Shown piece after piece: positions 41,549 through 53,613 of a stretch of 64,000 bases of DNA. The stretch comes from Aphelenchoides besseyi (taxonomy: Eukaryota; Nematoda; Chromadorea; Rhabditida; Aphelenchoididae). The number at the start of each line of letters is the position of its first letter. Positions within the stretch are counted from its first letter, which is position 1. A program made the translations under genes and the position numbers. The notes beneath the pieces are model-generated. The model was not told the origin of the DNA. It saw only the letters and a program-made list of their open reading frames with translations, and did no database searches. The stretch covers positions 7,688,001 through 7,752,000 of the forward strand of contig JAMPIQ010000001.1 of NCBI GenBank assembly GCA_024699855.1, read 5' to 3'.

Positions 41549-44500
41549 TAAATGTAACGTGGACTTCCGCGAGAACCACGAGGCGCTTTGCCTCTACCAC
41601 GAGCTGGTTGTTGTGGTTGAGATCTGGAATTGAAAAGCGGAGTCTGTGGTGAATGTTTCATGGGTTTGCGATTATTTAGATTTCCACCATAGCGATTAAA
41701 ACCACGACCTCGAGCTGAGTAGGAATACGCATTATTCTCATAGTAATAAGAGGCCTCGGCAGTGCTTTCGTCCTTCGATGATTTCATATCATAATCGGCA
41801 TGTGAATACGACTTTGAAAACGGTCGACCTTGTGGCTCTTCTTTCATTGGACCACCTAAACAATACAACTAGCTTTTAGATCATTTTGTCTCTAACCTTG
41901 ATCGGGTCGACAAGAACGAGAGTTTTGGTAAGCAGGTGCACTGAAGAAGCCTCCGCCCTTTTGAACTTTTGATGTAGGAGGTCGAGAGGATTTCGGAGAG
42001 AAAGCTAAAGGCGCAGAAGGGAAGTTAGTCGGTTGTGAAACATGGTTTCCCATAATGGCTGAGTCCGATTTCCAAGCATGTGGACGGTAACCATCGGTGT
42101 AGATCTTTTGTGCAGCACTAGGAGTCAAAAGTTGAGTTCTAAAAAGAAACGATTATCATTTGGCTGATTACAAAATTACCTTAAGGTTCGATTGGAAAAC
42201 AATTTCTGTGTGTCCATCAAGTTCGAGGTGTCACGGTCGGTGTTGCACTCAACAATCCACGTATCCGAACGATTGCTTCTCGGCTCAAAGACACGTGTGG
42301 ATTTTGAAGAGCGAACATTGATTTCATCTAAATACCTAAGCATTCTACTGTGTATTACGTTTAGTTTCGGTCAAACCTTGCAACATCCCATTCACTCGCT
42401 TTGAATGGAACATTTGTAACAAGAACATAAAAGTGATTCGGATTCAACGATGACAAATTTTCTTCTCTCGAGACTGATTGTGAAGAATTAAACACATTGG
42501 TTTTCATCATCGGGTGTGGAGCTTCTTTTGTGGAAAGCCACGATTCTGAGCGAACATGTTGATCCCTCGGAGGTGAATTACGTGCTCGTTTTGGGTCGTA
42601 CAAATTGGCTGAATCGTATATCAACGGACGTTTTGCAGTATTCACATTCCAAGCTTGAGGATTGAGCTTTACAGAATTGCTGGACAATGACGGGAGTGAA
42701 TTGAATTCCGAACGATTTGACCAACGAACTCTGTGATTCCAGCGATTAAATGGTACCTACTTAAACTAACCGAATTCCTAATTCACCATCGCGTTTCAAC
42801 AATCTATTGGCATCGAGCTTCGAAGAACAATACACAATCATTTGCATTAAAACATCTAAACGCTATCTGTTATTTGGATTTATTGCCAAGCTACCGTCGG
42901 CCATCGCTTTTCGAACATCTATCGGAATCACTGGACGAATAAAATAAGTGAAATTTTCGACATCAACAAGATTTTGAGGCAAACGACTAAATTCAACGAA
43001 AAGTTCTTCAGGGTCGTGAACGTGTTGAATGGTTGGCAACTTCAATGCTTCGACAGCGTCGAGTTGTTGCCGACGAAGATTCGCTTCATATTCGGACTCG
43101 GTGGTTACAGCATATTGCTGCTGAAAGAAATCAAACATCTTGTTTATTCTGACAGGAAAACTGACCGATCGATCGTAATTGCGATCAGTTTGCGGCAAAT
43201 CGAACTTCAACGTTTGACGTTGGTCATTCGGTCGAAATGAAGAGAACGAGTCGTGATGTCGAGAATAGATAGATGATTGTTCTAAGTTCTTGTACGGACT
43301 ATTTGGGTTCTCGACGTTGAATGAAAGATTTTGTTGAGTTGACGATCCAAAATTGGCATTTCGATCGGACTGTTGATGCAAATTCTGTTTGTATTGTTGC
43401 CGTGGATCGACGTTTGACGTACAGTTTCGAGACAATTGTTCAGTTGGACGACCAAGAAGTGAACCGAAAGCCGGTTGATTTGTGTCGTTTGCCGATTGCG
43501 GAGTGTCTGTAGCGTTTTCAATTCGTTTGAGTGCGTTGGACAAAAAATCTTTCCAATTGTCCATATTGTCGTTTGATTGCGGCAACCAGCTGTTGTTGTC
43601 ATTTCTTGTTTGATTTTGATTGAGTGAACCTAAAAGTTCGATTTGAGTTTTAAGGTTAAAATTAGTGGGAAGGTCATGAATGAGTTTGGATTAACACATT
43701 TAATACTTGGAATTTAAGGTACTTTTTATTTTGAATGCTAACTGAGCTTTCAATTTAGTGCATTTAATCTAACAGTCGTAGTTACGTGTCAGTTAAAAAC
43801 TTCAGAAGTGTTGCAATGCAATGAGCTTTACCAAAGCCTTCGGATTACGAAAAGTCAATTCTTGGAATTTGCCTTGAAATTCAGTTTTATTGGCCCAATT
43901 AGAGCATTTGGTTTTCAGTACTAATTAATCATTTAAAATGTTTGAAACGTTGGAATTAATCCATATTGAGATATTAACGAATTAACGAAGAAGCTGAGCA
44001 AACGGTTTCGGTCTTTCAATTTTAGCGATCTGATAGAAAGTTTAAGCGTTGACATGAATCAGATCCATGTATTGCTTCTAAACTTCAATGTTTTCTTCAA
44101 AAACGTTAGAAGCTTAAATGTCGAGGTTTGAAGTTATTTAGGTTCTCTCCAACTTTCAGTTTGGACTAAGGATGGTAGTCATGAGTAACACTTACAAATG
44201 TGTTGTGCGTATTGAGAACTCTCTTGCAATTGTTTAAGATTGGTCAACCTATTCAGCAAATTGTTAAAGCTGGCAACGGAAATACAATAAAATTAACCAA
44301 TTTCTGTTAATCGGTTTTGTTTTAACTGTTAAAGAATGACTTTTAGCAGACATTGAATTAAGAAAACGAGTAACCAAGATGATTGAAGTTTTCAATCAAA
44401 TGAAGTAAACTGCAACTTCATATGATCAGAACGCTTGGAAGAAAGTCAATTTCTGGTTTACATTACAGCTGGCTGTTCAATTTCTTGCACGCATCTTTAG

Positions 44501-46094
44501 ACTGACTAACAGACTGTCATTATTCAAGACGAAAGATTTGTATGCTTGTCCAGTTACACAACGATGGTTCTATATTGGTTTGAAGCTTGAACGTTTGTGA
44601 TTTTAGACTCGTATCAGAGAGATCAAAGTTCAACATAAAGATGTGAATTGATTTGACAACAAACGTGTGCAATCTGTAGAATTAGTTTAAGAGCCGTTTA
44701 CTCCTCTGACTTGCTGATGAATTAACAATAAGAAAACTGTCATCCTCCATGCAAAGAACTTGCAACGAAAAGTTTGTTTACGTTGTTTGACAACCGTTTA
44801 AATGTGACAATTCGCTGAACATTTCGACTATTTCAAGATCTTTTAATCGAATGCTGAGGTTGACAGATGATGTTAGAAGCTAAGAGTTCCCATCCAATCA
44901 TGATTGTCTTGTGTATACAGCGATTTTACTGAAGAACCATAAAGGACAATGTAAGGGTTAATTTTAACTACCTACTTGTGCAACACGTTTGTCTTTTAAA
45001 GGATGGAATCGAACAGTTTTTTCGATAGTTAACTCGAACAACTTCTGTGGTACGTAGAGAAATTCATGTCCCAACAACGTGCAACCCTTCGAATCTCAAG
45101 GAATCGTAGTATCTTGTGTTTAAATTAAGCTTATTTGAAAACCGTTGTGATCAAGGACACGCGATTAAACGAATCATGAACGAATTTTTTTGGAATAAGA
45201 TGGGACGTGTAGTTCAGTAGGAGTATAAGACATGAAACCGTTTAGATTTTCCTCCAATTCGAATGAAGTTGCAAACACGCACCGCAAATCGTATTGAAAT
45301 GAGACAAGATGGTCGTAGAGATTTTCACGGACATCAGCTTCACGTACAAACTTCTGGTTAAGGGGAATCTATGAACCAAATAACTATCTGGTTTCATGTA
45401 TAAATATGTAAGAATTTGAGTCGTAGATAAATTTGGAGTACTGAGTTCAAGTTTGCAAATATTTTTTGGTCAATTTGATAAGAAGGTTGAAGAAATTGGA
45501 TTTCACGTATATGCCAGAGTCAGTTTAGAAAGTTGTATTAACAGATCAAATCACTTTGCTCATAAGTTCTTAATGTTCGTTTCGCAAACCCTTTTTCAAC
45601 ATTCAATCTTTTCAAACTTTTTCATGTGTTCAAGGAAGACTATCGGCTTGACAAAGCATAGAAAGAAGCATACCTTGGTTACCTCTGATTGTCGTATTCT
45701 GTTGAACTTGTTGAGTGTTAGCATTTTCTGACCAATTCGAAGCCAATGCTCGACGAACCGATTCGACATCTTCGCTTGACAACGGATTCGAACGAATATC
45801 TTTTTCCAGACCTTGCAGTAGATTGCTCATTTTCTTCGCCTTCTCCATCGCTTCCTGCATTTCTTTTTTCGACGAGAGACTCAATTTCACACGTTGTTGA
45901 CACAAAAGCGAGCCATCACGTTGCATTGCTTGTCGAGCATCTTCATCCGTTTCAAATCCAATGAACGCATCAGCACTATCTCCGCCTACAATACAAACCG
46001 CACCACTGGGAATAGAAAGTAAAGAGAAAAATTCGCGAATATCCGATGATTTCGCTGTCCTCGAAAGATTCTGCAGGCGAATGATGAACGACAT
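41549..46094 (-). CDS. RBM12/SWAN-like RNA-binding protein
   Basis: The first exon (46094 to 45674) starts 'MSFIIRLQNLSRTAKSSDIR' and contains 'FIGFETDEDARQAM' and 'VKLSLSSKKEMQEAMEKA', which is the RBM12/RBM12B (SWAN) N-terminal RRM almost position by position. A 2044-bp intron (43630-45673) then joins in phase to a Gln/Asn-rich exon ('NDNMDNWKDFLSNALKRIEN'). Further exons include 'ELFVEFSRLPQNLVDVENFT' and, after a 39-nt intron removing an in-frame TAG, 'DVLMQMIVYCSSKLDANRLL'. Another RRM-like unit ('HFYVLVTNVPFKASEWDVAR') precedes a C-terminal Arg/Gly-rich tail ('PARGRGKAPRGSRGS'). The protein is probably a nuclear RNA-binding factor. An AATAAA complement at 41515-41520 lies just past the stop, and the gene converges on the MATH-HTH gene. 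Confidence 0.78.
43630..45673 (-). other. Exceptionally long intron of the RBM12-like gene
   Basis: The 2.04-kb interval lies between the first RRM exon and the Gln/Asn-rich exon and is about 45 times longer than the typical intron here. It is A+T-rich, and I see no exon with recognisable protein sequence on either strand; the ORF at 45453-45731 is featureless. It may hold regulatory elements or an unrecognised non-coding RNA. Confidence 0.65.
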
Positions 46095-46239
46095 TCGGAT
46101 CTGGAAACGTTATTCATACGCGTAAGAACCGGACAAAAAGTAGTTAGTGGCCAATAACCAACTTTCATGCTTCAAAATGTTAGACAGCAAATTCGTTTAT
46201 TTACAAACGCCAACTAAGATTCCTAATACAAACTTGCAA

Positions 46240-47190
46240 TTACAAATCCTTCTGGATGCCAAAACCCGGTCCAGTCGGCTCACCAGTCAAAGAAGTCAAA
46301 CCGGTCAACGGCTCCGAAGCTAATCGTCCACTGCGAGGTCCTGGCAACGGACGTTTTCCCGCCTTTAAGTCGTCCAAAATCTGATTCATCGACTCTTCGG
46401 TTAAATCCTCGTAGTAGTCGTCGTTGATTTGGACCATTGGTGCGTTAACACAGGCGCCCAAACACTCGACTTCTGTCAATGTAAAAAGTTTGTCCTTCGT
46501 TGTTTCGCCGACTTTGATTCCTGTTAAACGGCGACTTAAAATTCAATAAACAAAAAGAAACAAACCAAGTTTCTTGCTGATCACTTCAGTTATTGTTTCG
46601 GCACCTCGCAACATACACGGAGTGGTTGCACAAACTTGAACAAGATATCTAAACAAACGGATTCAGTCGACAGGATTTCTCCACTCACTTCCCAACAGGC
46701 TCTCGATTGAACATTGTGTAGAAGGTAGCGACTTCATAGACTCGCATACGTGGCATTGCTAAAACAAAAATATTCAAAGACTTTCGAGATTAAAACGCAC
46801 AGAGAATTTTTGCTACTTCGTGCATCGCGGCGATTGGCAGCCAACCGTGTTGTCGCTGAGCCAAGTCCAAGACGGGAATCACTGCTCCAGCCTGAACTTA
46901 ATTTTTGTTAAATGAACCGAAGAGTACAAACTTTGTGTCCCTCTGGATAATTTGAAATAAGTGCATTCACTTTCTTCATATTTTCCTCCGTGAATTTGAA
47001 AGGCACTTTCGCGTTGTTATCGTTCGTATCACGATGAACCGCCAGTCCATGTCCTAAGAAGCAAAACAGTAAAATCGGAAATAAACGAAACTCCACCTGC
47101 ATAGCGACGTTGAAGTACATTCACTGGTCGAACGAACTTTGCGGGATTGGATCGGATTAACGTGAAGATTTTCGCGCTCAATTCGGCCAT
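46240..47190 (-). CDS. NADH dehydrogenase 24-kDa subunit (NDUFV2)
   Basis: NDUFV2 carries the N1a [2Fe-2S] cluster in the matrix arm of mitochondrial complex I. The start '[20 protein letters not shown]' at 47190 begins a basic, hydroxylated mitochondrial presequence. Then '[20 protein letters not shown]' and '[20 protein letters not shown]' introduce the thioredoxin-like fold. The cluster ligands are present as C-x4-C ('VCATTPCML') and C-x3-C ('[20 protein letters not shown]'). The C-terminus '[19 protein letters not shown]' is typical. The exons are separated by introns near 47100, 46900, 46760, 46650 and 46520. The predicted length of about 240 residues fits the family. A poly(A) signal on the minus strand lies at 46196-46201. 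Confidence 0.96.
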
Positions 47191-47688
47191 TTTGTTTCCT
47201 CGACGAATAAACAGCACAAAAAGCTGATTTGTAAAGCTGTGCAAAACGCGGAATAACACTGAACTCAACAGCAAATGGCTGCTCGTCGTCATAACAGCAA
47301 ATGCCAGGAGTTGGGTCATAGCACGATAAAGCTTGTTGAAACGGTTAGCAAAACAACTCTTAGCTCCAACAAAAACCTTATAGATAGCTTGTTTATTAGA
47401 TACAAATTTATACCTTTGATTGTCGGACATTTACATCAAGATCACCGATATGCAAGAAATTGCATGGCAAAGAATAGAACCCGGGAAAACATTTTGATTG
47501 GAGATGTAATACAGGAAACCATGAAACATAAAAAATGGCAATGAAAAGAAGTTTTTGTGATTGAAAAACGTCGTTTGATTACAAAGTTTTAAGACAAATG
47601 ATCTGTTGTAATGATGCGGTTGCTTTTCTATGGCTGCACCAGTTGGTTGTCTTCGTGACAATCTCTTCCAATTTGTACGTCTGCGTAT
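47191..47688. other. Intergenic between NDUFV2 and the Smoothened-like gene
   Basis: About 500 bp contain short ORFs on both strands without recognisable features. The region should hold the NDUFV2 promoter and the 3' UTR of the upstream minus-strand gene. Confidence 0.5.
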
Positions 47689-50600
47689 CTATGACCATGC
47701 CAATCTTGTTGCCTCTTTCCATAAGTCGTTCATGCGTTTAACTTGCGTTGGGTCACGTATTTGGGCCGTGAGATCGAACAGCTCGTTCAATGTAACCATG
47801 TGATTTTGATCACGAGTATTTAGTTCCGAATTACATATTCTGTTGGCGCGCTTATTAATACACAACTGAAATTAAACATCTGGATCTCAATCGTGACAAG
47901 TTTCTTACCGGTCTGAATACTTGATCATTCTCAAACAAACGACGAAAATGGAAAAAAAAACGATTTGAAATGTTCTCATCGCTCTGAACATATTTGGTGG
48001 TAATATCCAGCAATCGACTCGGTTTTTCTGATCCATTTTCTAAATCAATGGTCTCCGATTGTTCTAACGGAGATTGCGAATGTTGGGTTTGTGATCGAAG
48101 CCATCGATTTTGTTGCTGAAGAAAGAATTAAATTTTGTGCTAGCAATCCGTTTATCACCTCATTTATATGTCGTTCCTCTTCTGTGTCTGATTCATCGCT
48201 ATCAAAAGAGTTCGAATCATTTCCGTTGTCTTCACTATCGTCGTTGGATTCAATAGAATCATCTTCTGACTCCTCGTTTTGTTCTTTTTGGTTCTTATCT
48301 TCAGACGTATAACTATTTAGGAGATCTAAAACGATCTGCTTATTTAATCCAACTCCGTTGTTACCATTTTTCGACGGTTCATGGGGATTTACTCGTAACA
48401 TTTCAGTCGAGATATTTGGCATTTGAATTGCCGGATTGGTGGATGCTACGATCAATTCGTAAAAGCATTGCAACATAAGATACAAATTCAACGTATCAGA
48501 AGTTGGTTGGACATTTGCCGGAGCACTGCGTGAACGTCTTAAACTCTCTTGACTGCTGATCGAACTATTAATTGACCTTCGACGTTCTCTAAAATTTTTC
48601 TTGAAGGACAGCCTAAAACTACTTGGTAATCTGTTTGAACAAATGAAATTACCTTCGAACGTTTTCCGAGTCTGTAAGAAGGGCTTCGTTCAATTGTGAT
48701 TGTCGATTCGATTTGGATAGTTGTCTTTTTCGTTTTCTCGAACGATTACGGCGACTCGACGACACATTGGAAGACATGCTGTCTTCGCCGTCATAGGCTT
48801 GTGAAGGTGTGCAAGATACCAAGGTGTGTAGTTGAGAGTCAGTAGCAGAATTTATCGGACGTAACATCCCCATTTCCATATTATCAGTTCTAAATATAAA
48901 CAAGAGTAAAAAAACGACAGTTTCCACCTACCTTCCAAATTCAAGCTGATGATTCTTTTTCCACGTATTTACCCAACGAATCCCATGGTTTTTAAACACG
49001 ACTCCAGCTATCAAACCAAATACAAGAACAATAAATGGAACAGATGGCAGAATCAAAACGTATAATATCAACAGTGCAAGATCAATAGTCGAAGCTTGAG
49101 CGACTTGACATGTCGATTCAACGCTAAAATATACGAAGAAATGGAATGAGATTGACGGTCTCTACTTACTCATTTGCTTCATTCCCAACTATAGTTGTGT
49201 TAGACAATTCCATTTGTTTTCGTACAAGCTCCAATGTGCAACTAAAAGGAAATTGGTTTAGAAATCATAACGCTCTTTTTACCTTATCACTTCCTTTACA
49301 GCTGCAACCTCGTTGTTTGAATCAAAAGTAAAGATGAAGTGGAGAGAAAATGCGATGATGCTTGTAGCTAACGCAGAAATCAAAACTGAAACTCGCCACG
49401 GCATTGTAACGGCAAAATAGCTCAAGTCCAATGAACATGAGGATAAACTCAACAAAGATAGACGATAATCGGTTGTTGACATATCAAAATTTTCGTTTCT
49501 TGCTACCAATGGTTTAGATAGCTGCTTGTGATGATATGAAAGCGTTTCAGATTTGTCGTGTTGATGTGCATGGTCATTTGGATGGTCTCTATTTCTTAGC
49601 TTCAAAAGAAAGACAGCAGCTGAGATCAAACAAGCAAGTAGAAGAGGAATGTGAATGAAGAAAGCCGAATCAATTGCACCGAGCTGATTGTAACAAACAC
49701 CTGTTAGACCATCAGCAAATATCTGGAATTCAATGGTTATAAAACGTGATCAATCGAACTAACCGGACGAATCCACAAGCCTCCCAATGAAAACATCAAT
49801 CCAAGTGCATAAACACCACATGATAATAATGGACGTAAATAGATGTAGTTTGAATTCACATCGCATTCCAGATGATCATCCGAGGGAATATTTGGACGAG
49901 CGCAAACAAAAACAAAAAAAATCGTCAGCCATTCGTATGCAACCACCACTGACGTACTCAAAACCAGTGATTGTAGTTCACACCAGTTAAAATTGCCACT
50001 AAAACGTTTAATGTTAAGACACAAGCTTACAAATGCATCTTTCAGCTTACCTTCTTAACTCACGACGAACAAAAACATTCGAGATTTCGTTGATGCATGC
50101 AGCCGAATCTTCTATCAATCTTGGATTTGACACCGAAAAAGCCCAAACACCAAAGAAACACGACATAGAGAGGAAAATGTTCGAAAGTAGAAACCGCAGA
50201 AATCCATTACATGACGACTTGAAACACAAACGCATGTAAATCTAAAGTGCATTCAATCAATTCTGTCAATAGAAACAAACCAAGAAGAATAGAAAACATA
50301 AACCGAAAACAATCGAAATTCCCAAAAGCCAAAAACGAAATTTTTGCAAACGTTCAACAGAATGAACAAAAGACGATCTAAATCATCCGAGTGTACAATC
50401 ATTTTTACTGAAACCAAACTGACCTGCACGGTAAATAACACTCGTCGATCAATGGATTGACCATCGAAAGTTGAACTTCCGATTTGACATCAACAAGAGG
50501 TGGAACACATCGATTCGAAGGACTAAGCATACTGTTCATATATCGGAACTTCAATTGCAATTTTAATTATCTTACAAAATAAACATACTTTGCATTGACC

Positions 50601-51519
50601 GTCGTCGTTGAACAAAAGTCTTCGCTGCTTCAATGCCGAATCGAAAGACTCTCCTCGTTTCAGGTGTATCGTATCATCACAATTCAAAGCTTTGGGCCAT
50701 AGATTCAAGTCAAGAAGAAATTTGCATTCCTCGCGTGCATTCGAACATAAACCATATTGAAACACTTGCCATAGTTCTATTTTCCGCACCTGTAAGATAG
50801 CTCTTACGTCGAATAAGTTTGCTTTGCTTTTACTGAGCCTAATCCTGCTTCTGTGTATTTTCGAGTCGAACATGGACGATAATAGACGGCACAAATCAAT
50901 GGGTTTAGTCGTTCCCAACATCTAAAGTTCACACATCGATTGTGAACTACAAGTCTTAAGACAAACTTTGGAAAAAACTGCAGAATCTGCAAGTATTCAG
51001 GAAACAGCTCGTCATAATCGGAGGTGTAGTTGTACAAAATCGGTTGACCAAAACAAGTATCTTTTTCCGAAGGACGTTGACATTTTTGTGTAGCGTTTGG
51101 AAATTGAAGACGACAAGGTCGATTGCATGCCCATTCTGTTTTTGAACATAGAGCATTGTATTGAACAACCTGTGAAATCTACAAAGAATTGATTTGTGCG
51201 GTTGTTAAACTTGTTATCAAAAGCCTTGCTTACCATATCATCTAATTAGAAGCTGAGTTGTGCAATTAGCTGTGCGCATATGTCAGTGTGATTATGAAAT
51301 GCGATTTCTAATTAATACCTTAGCCCAATTAACTGATAATTGTTGCGATCAAATGGTGCAATTTAAATACTAAGCAAATTGTTTTACCTCTCTATTCAAC
51401 CATCGTTGTCGCTGTAACTCCATCTGCCGCTGAATGGCCGTGTAGTCTTCTTCGATTGCGTACGTCCATGTTATAATCGTTTGCTCAATGCTCAATAAGA
51501 GCAGCACGACAAAAACCAT
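47689..51519 (-). CDS. Smoothened-like seven-helix receptor
   Basis: This is a Frizzled-class (class F) receptor. The start 'MVFVVLLLLSIEQTIITWTY' is a signal peptide. The Cys-rich domain has 'CWERLNPLICAVYYRPCS', paralleling SMO CWAVIQPLLCAVYMPKC, then 'YGLCSNAREECKFL' and 'WPKALNC'. The linker 'FNDDGQCKSPSNRCVPPLVD' and a Cys pair 'DECYLPCR' match the SMO linker rather than Frizzled. Helices follow ('FWLLGISIVFGLCFLFFLIY', 'LVLSTSVVVAYEWLTIFFVF', 'LGLMFSLGGLWIRP', 'VSVLISALATSIIAF'), and the last ends in 'KNHGIRWVNTWKKN', comparable to SMO ..LLIWRRTW. A ~400-residue Ser-rich and acidic cytoplasmic tail follows, with a basic run 'RRNRSRKRKRQLSK'. The stop is at 47689. About 14 exons are proposed, and some junctions are tentative. 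SMO transduces Hedgehog signals at cilia. Confidence 0.72.
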
Positions 51520-51689
51520 AACGAACACCTACTTCCAATCATAGTACTCAAACATCAATGTCTGTACTTCTGAATGCCTATAAGTTCGAAGAAACAAAAA
51601 GACACTTTCAGATATTTCAATGTATTTCTTTACATTTCTATTTCTCTATTAGGCTTCCTAATCAATTCACAAAGGTTTGACAAAACTGT

Positions 51690-53370
51690 TTAATGCCCGT
51701 AGAAACTCGTATTGCCGTTAATTGCTTGTCCGTTGTCTTTGTAATAGAATAAAATATATGCGTCTTTTCCATAGTTCTTTCCAGATGCTGATGCAACGCT
51801 CGCGTCGTCGAAAACGTACCACTTGTTATCATAACCACGCATTGTTGCAATATAATGTCCACTATGCGTTGTTGAACCATAATGACTAATAAAACCGTAT
51901 AAACGATACATGTGATTCGATGGTTTCTTTTGAGAGCCATATTTCGACAAATTCAACGTTGCTTGAACATCGACCGGAGTGCCAATTTTGCTGTAGTTGG
52001 TACGAAAACGTTTCAATTGAACAACCAAAATGTTCGGTGAATGTAACAAACAGAATTGGCGTGTTGTTTCCGACTTGTCACATCTAGAATCGAATAATTA
52101 AAGTCATATTGTTCTACTTACTTTTCGCATTTGTATCCAGCGATCTGTTCTTCTTTGAAAAATCCATCGACACAATCGACCACAGTCGACTCGTAGGAAC
52201 TCGGGATCGTCACATTCAATTCGCGAAAATCTTCCATGTTCGTTCGTTTGTTATGACATCTTTTACAAAGTACTTCAGAACAGAAATAAAAATAGAGATG
52301 AATATAATTCACTTACAGATACTCTTCAAAATACCACCGAATATTCTATCAATTTCTGTTTGTTCATGTGAATTGCCATTTTCACGAGGTCCCTTCTTTT
52401 TGGGCATCGGCGGTTCCAATTTGCTTAACATAAAAGTCAGCATCTCGTGCGCATCCTCCTGATTGTTTAATACCCGATTGGGGAACTTTGCTGAAAGTTG
52501 AATAATTGCAAAACCTCAAAATTTGTGGCCAACCATTCACGACTTGACGGACTTCTTTCGGAGTGAAAACTTTGTAATTGCGAAGCGCATTCTCGTAGTG
52601 TGCTTGAAGCGCACAAAACATGCAGTAAGGTGAGCACGGATGATCTACAATAACGTGAAGAATCATAGCAATTTCGAATTGAACTCACGAGTTTTACTTC
52701 GAAGGATGAAACGGATAAGCTGAGGAGTGTGCATGAAAAACTGTAGTACGGAGTTCATGAAGCAGTCATTACTTGAATTATGCAATCCGGGACCATGCTG
52801 TCGAGAGGCTCGCTAAGCACATGTTCTTACAATAAGGAAACGTAATAAAGATCTTACAAGATCACTATGTGTCCACGTGAAACTGTCGTACAATTCGGTA
52901 TCTCGCCATGGTCGTTTTCGTTCGTTCACCACTCCGTTAGTTCTGGTTGGCGACGAGAATTTTGTGGTGAAACTGTCCGTTCGACTTCGCTCAATTGTAC
53001 CATTCGTTCGTTTAGTAGGTGTCGCTGGCGGAGTATTCACTGGAGTAATTGTTGTTTGACGAATAGAAGGCGAATTGATAGACGACGATTTGATCGGAGA
53101 CGAAACCGTCGGTCTTTGCGGTTGTGACAACTGTCGAAGTGGATTTTGGATTCGTCTATGACGCTCTTCACTGATGAGTTTCAGCGACGTACACTTTACA
53201 TCCTGAATTCTGGTCAAATTCGTGTTTCCAACCTCCGGTTTCAGTTGTCCATGGTCCGTAAATGTAAGCGGTTTACGTTGAGGATCACGTCGAGACAGCG
53301 AAGACTGGGAACTATAACGCTTAAACACTTTTGTACCGTTCAGTATATCTTCGGCTCGAAACTTCTTCAT
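51690..53370 (-). CDS. Ubiquitin-specific protease, USP36/USP42-like
   Basis: This is a USP-family cysteine deubiquitinase. The start at 53370 ('MKKFRAEDILNGTKVFKRYS') follows an acceptor, so a leader exon is likely. A basic, Ser/Thr-rich N-terminal region of about 170 residues precedes the catalytic domain. The Cys box reads 'GPGLHNSSNDCFMNSVLQFF', and 'CSPYCMFCALQ' follows as in USP36. Later come 'FGGILKSILCKRC' and 'YKCEKCDKSE' (the zinc-binding finger pairs), 'HSPNILVVQLKRF' and the His box 'THSGHYIATMRGYDNKWYVF' with the trailing Asp 'FDDASV'. The C-terminus ends soon after 'AYILFYY', so the long basic tail of vertebrate USP36 is absent. USP36 acts in nucleoli; location here is not shown. 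The Cys box departs from the usual GNTC (SNDC), but the catalytic Cys and the upstream Asn are kept. Confidence 0.87.
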
Positions 53371-53613
53371 CACCCCTAAAACAACAGAAATGAGATTCAG
53401 ATATAAAACGATTAATTTCAACAGTAAAATTGACAAAAACGCGCGCGAGTAGTAAGTTTGGCGTTCTCATTTGCCCAAACAGCAAAACTTCGCGTTGAGA
53501 TCGCAATCTCCAGACTAAACCGTCATATGAAGAGGTTGTTCTTTATCTCTGGAGTCACAAGAAGTTGGCGAATGCTTTTTGTAAGCTATTTATCTGGTTC
53601 AAAATAGACAACA

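Noticed and set aside
42863..42900. In-frame TAG in the RBM12-like gene suggesting a pseudogene
   Set aside because: A 39-nt GT..AG intron (donor 'gtagcttgg', acceptor 'gcgtttag') removes the stop and keeps the frame, matching the usual intron size here.
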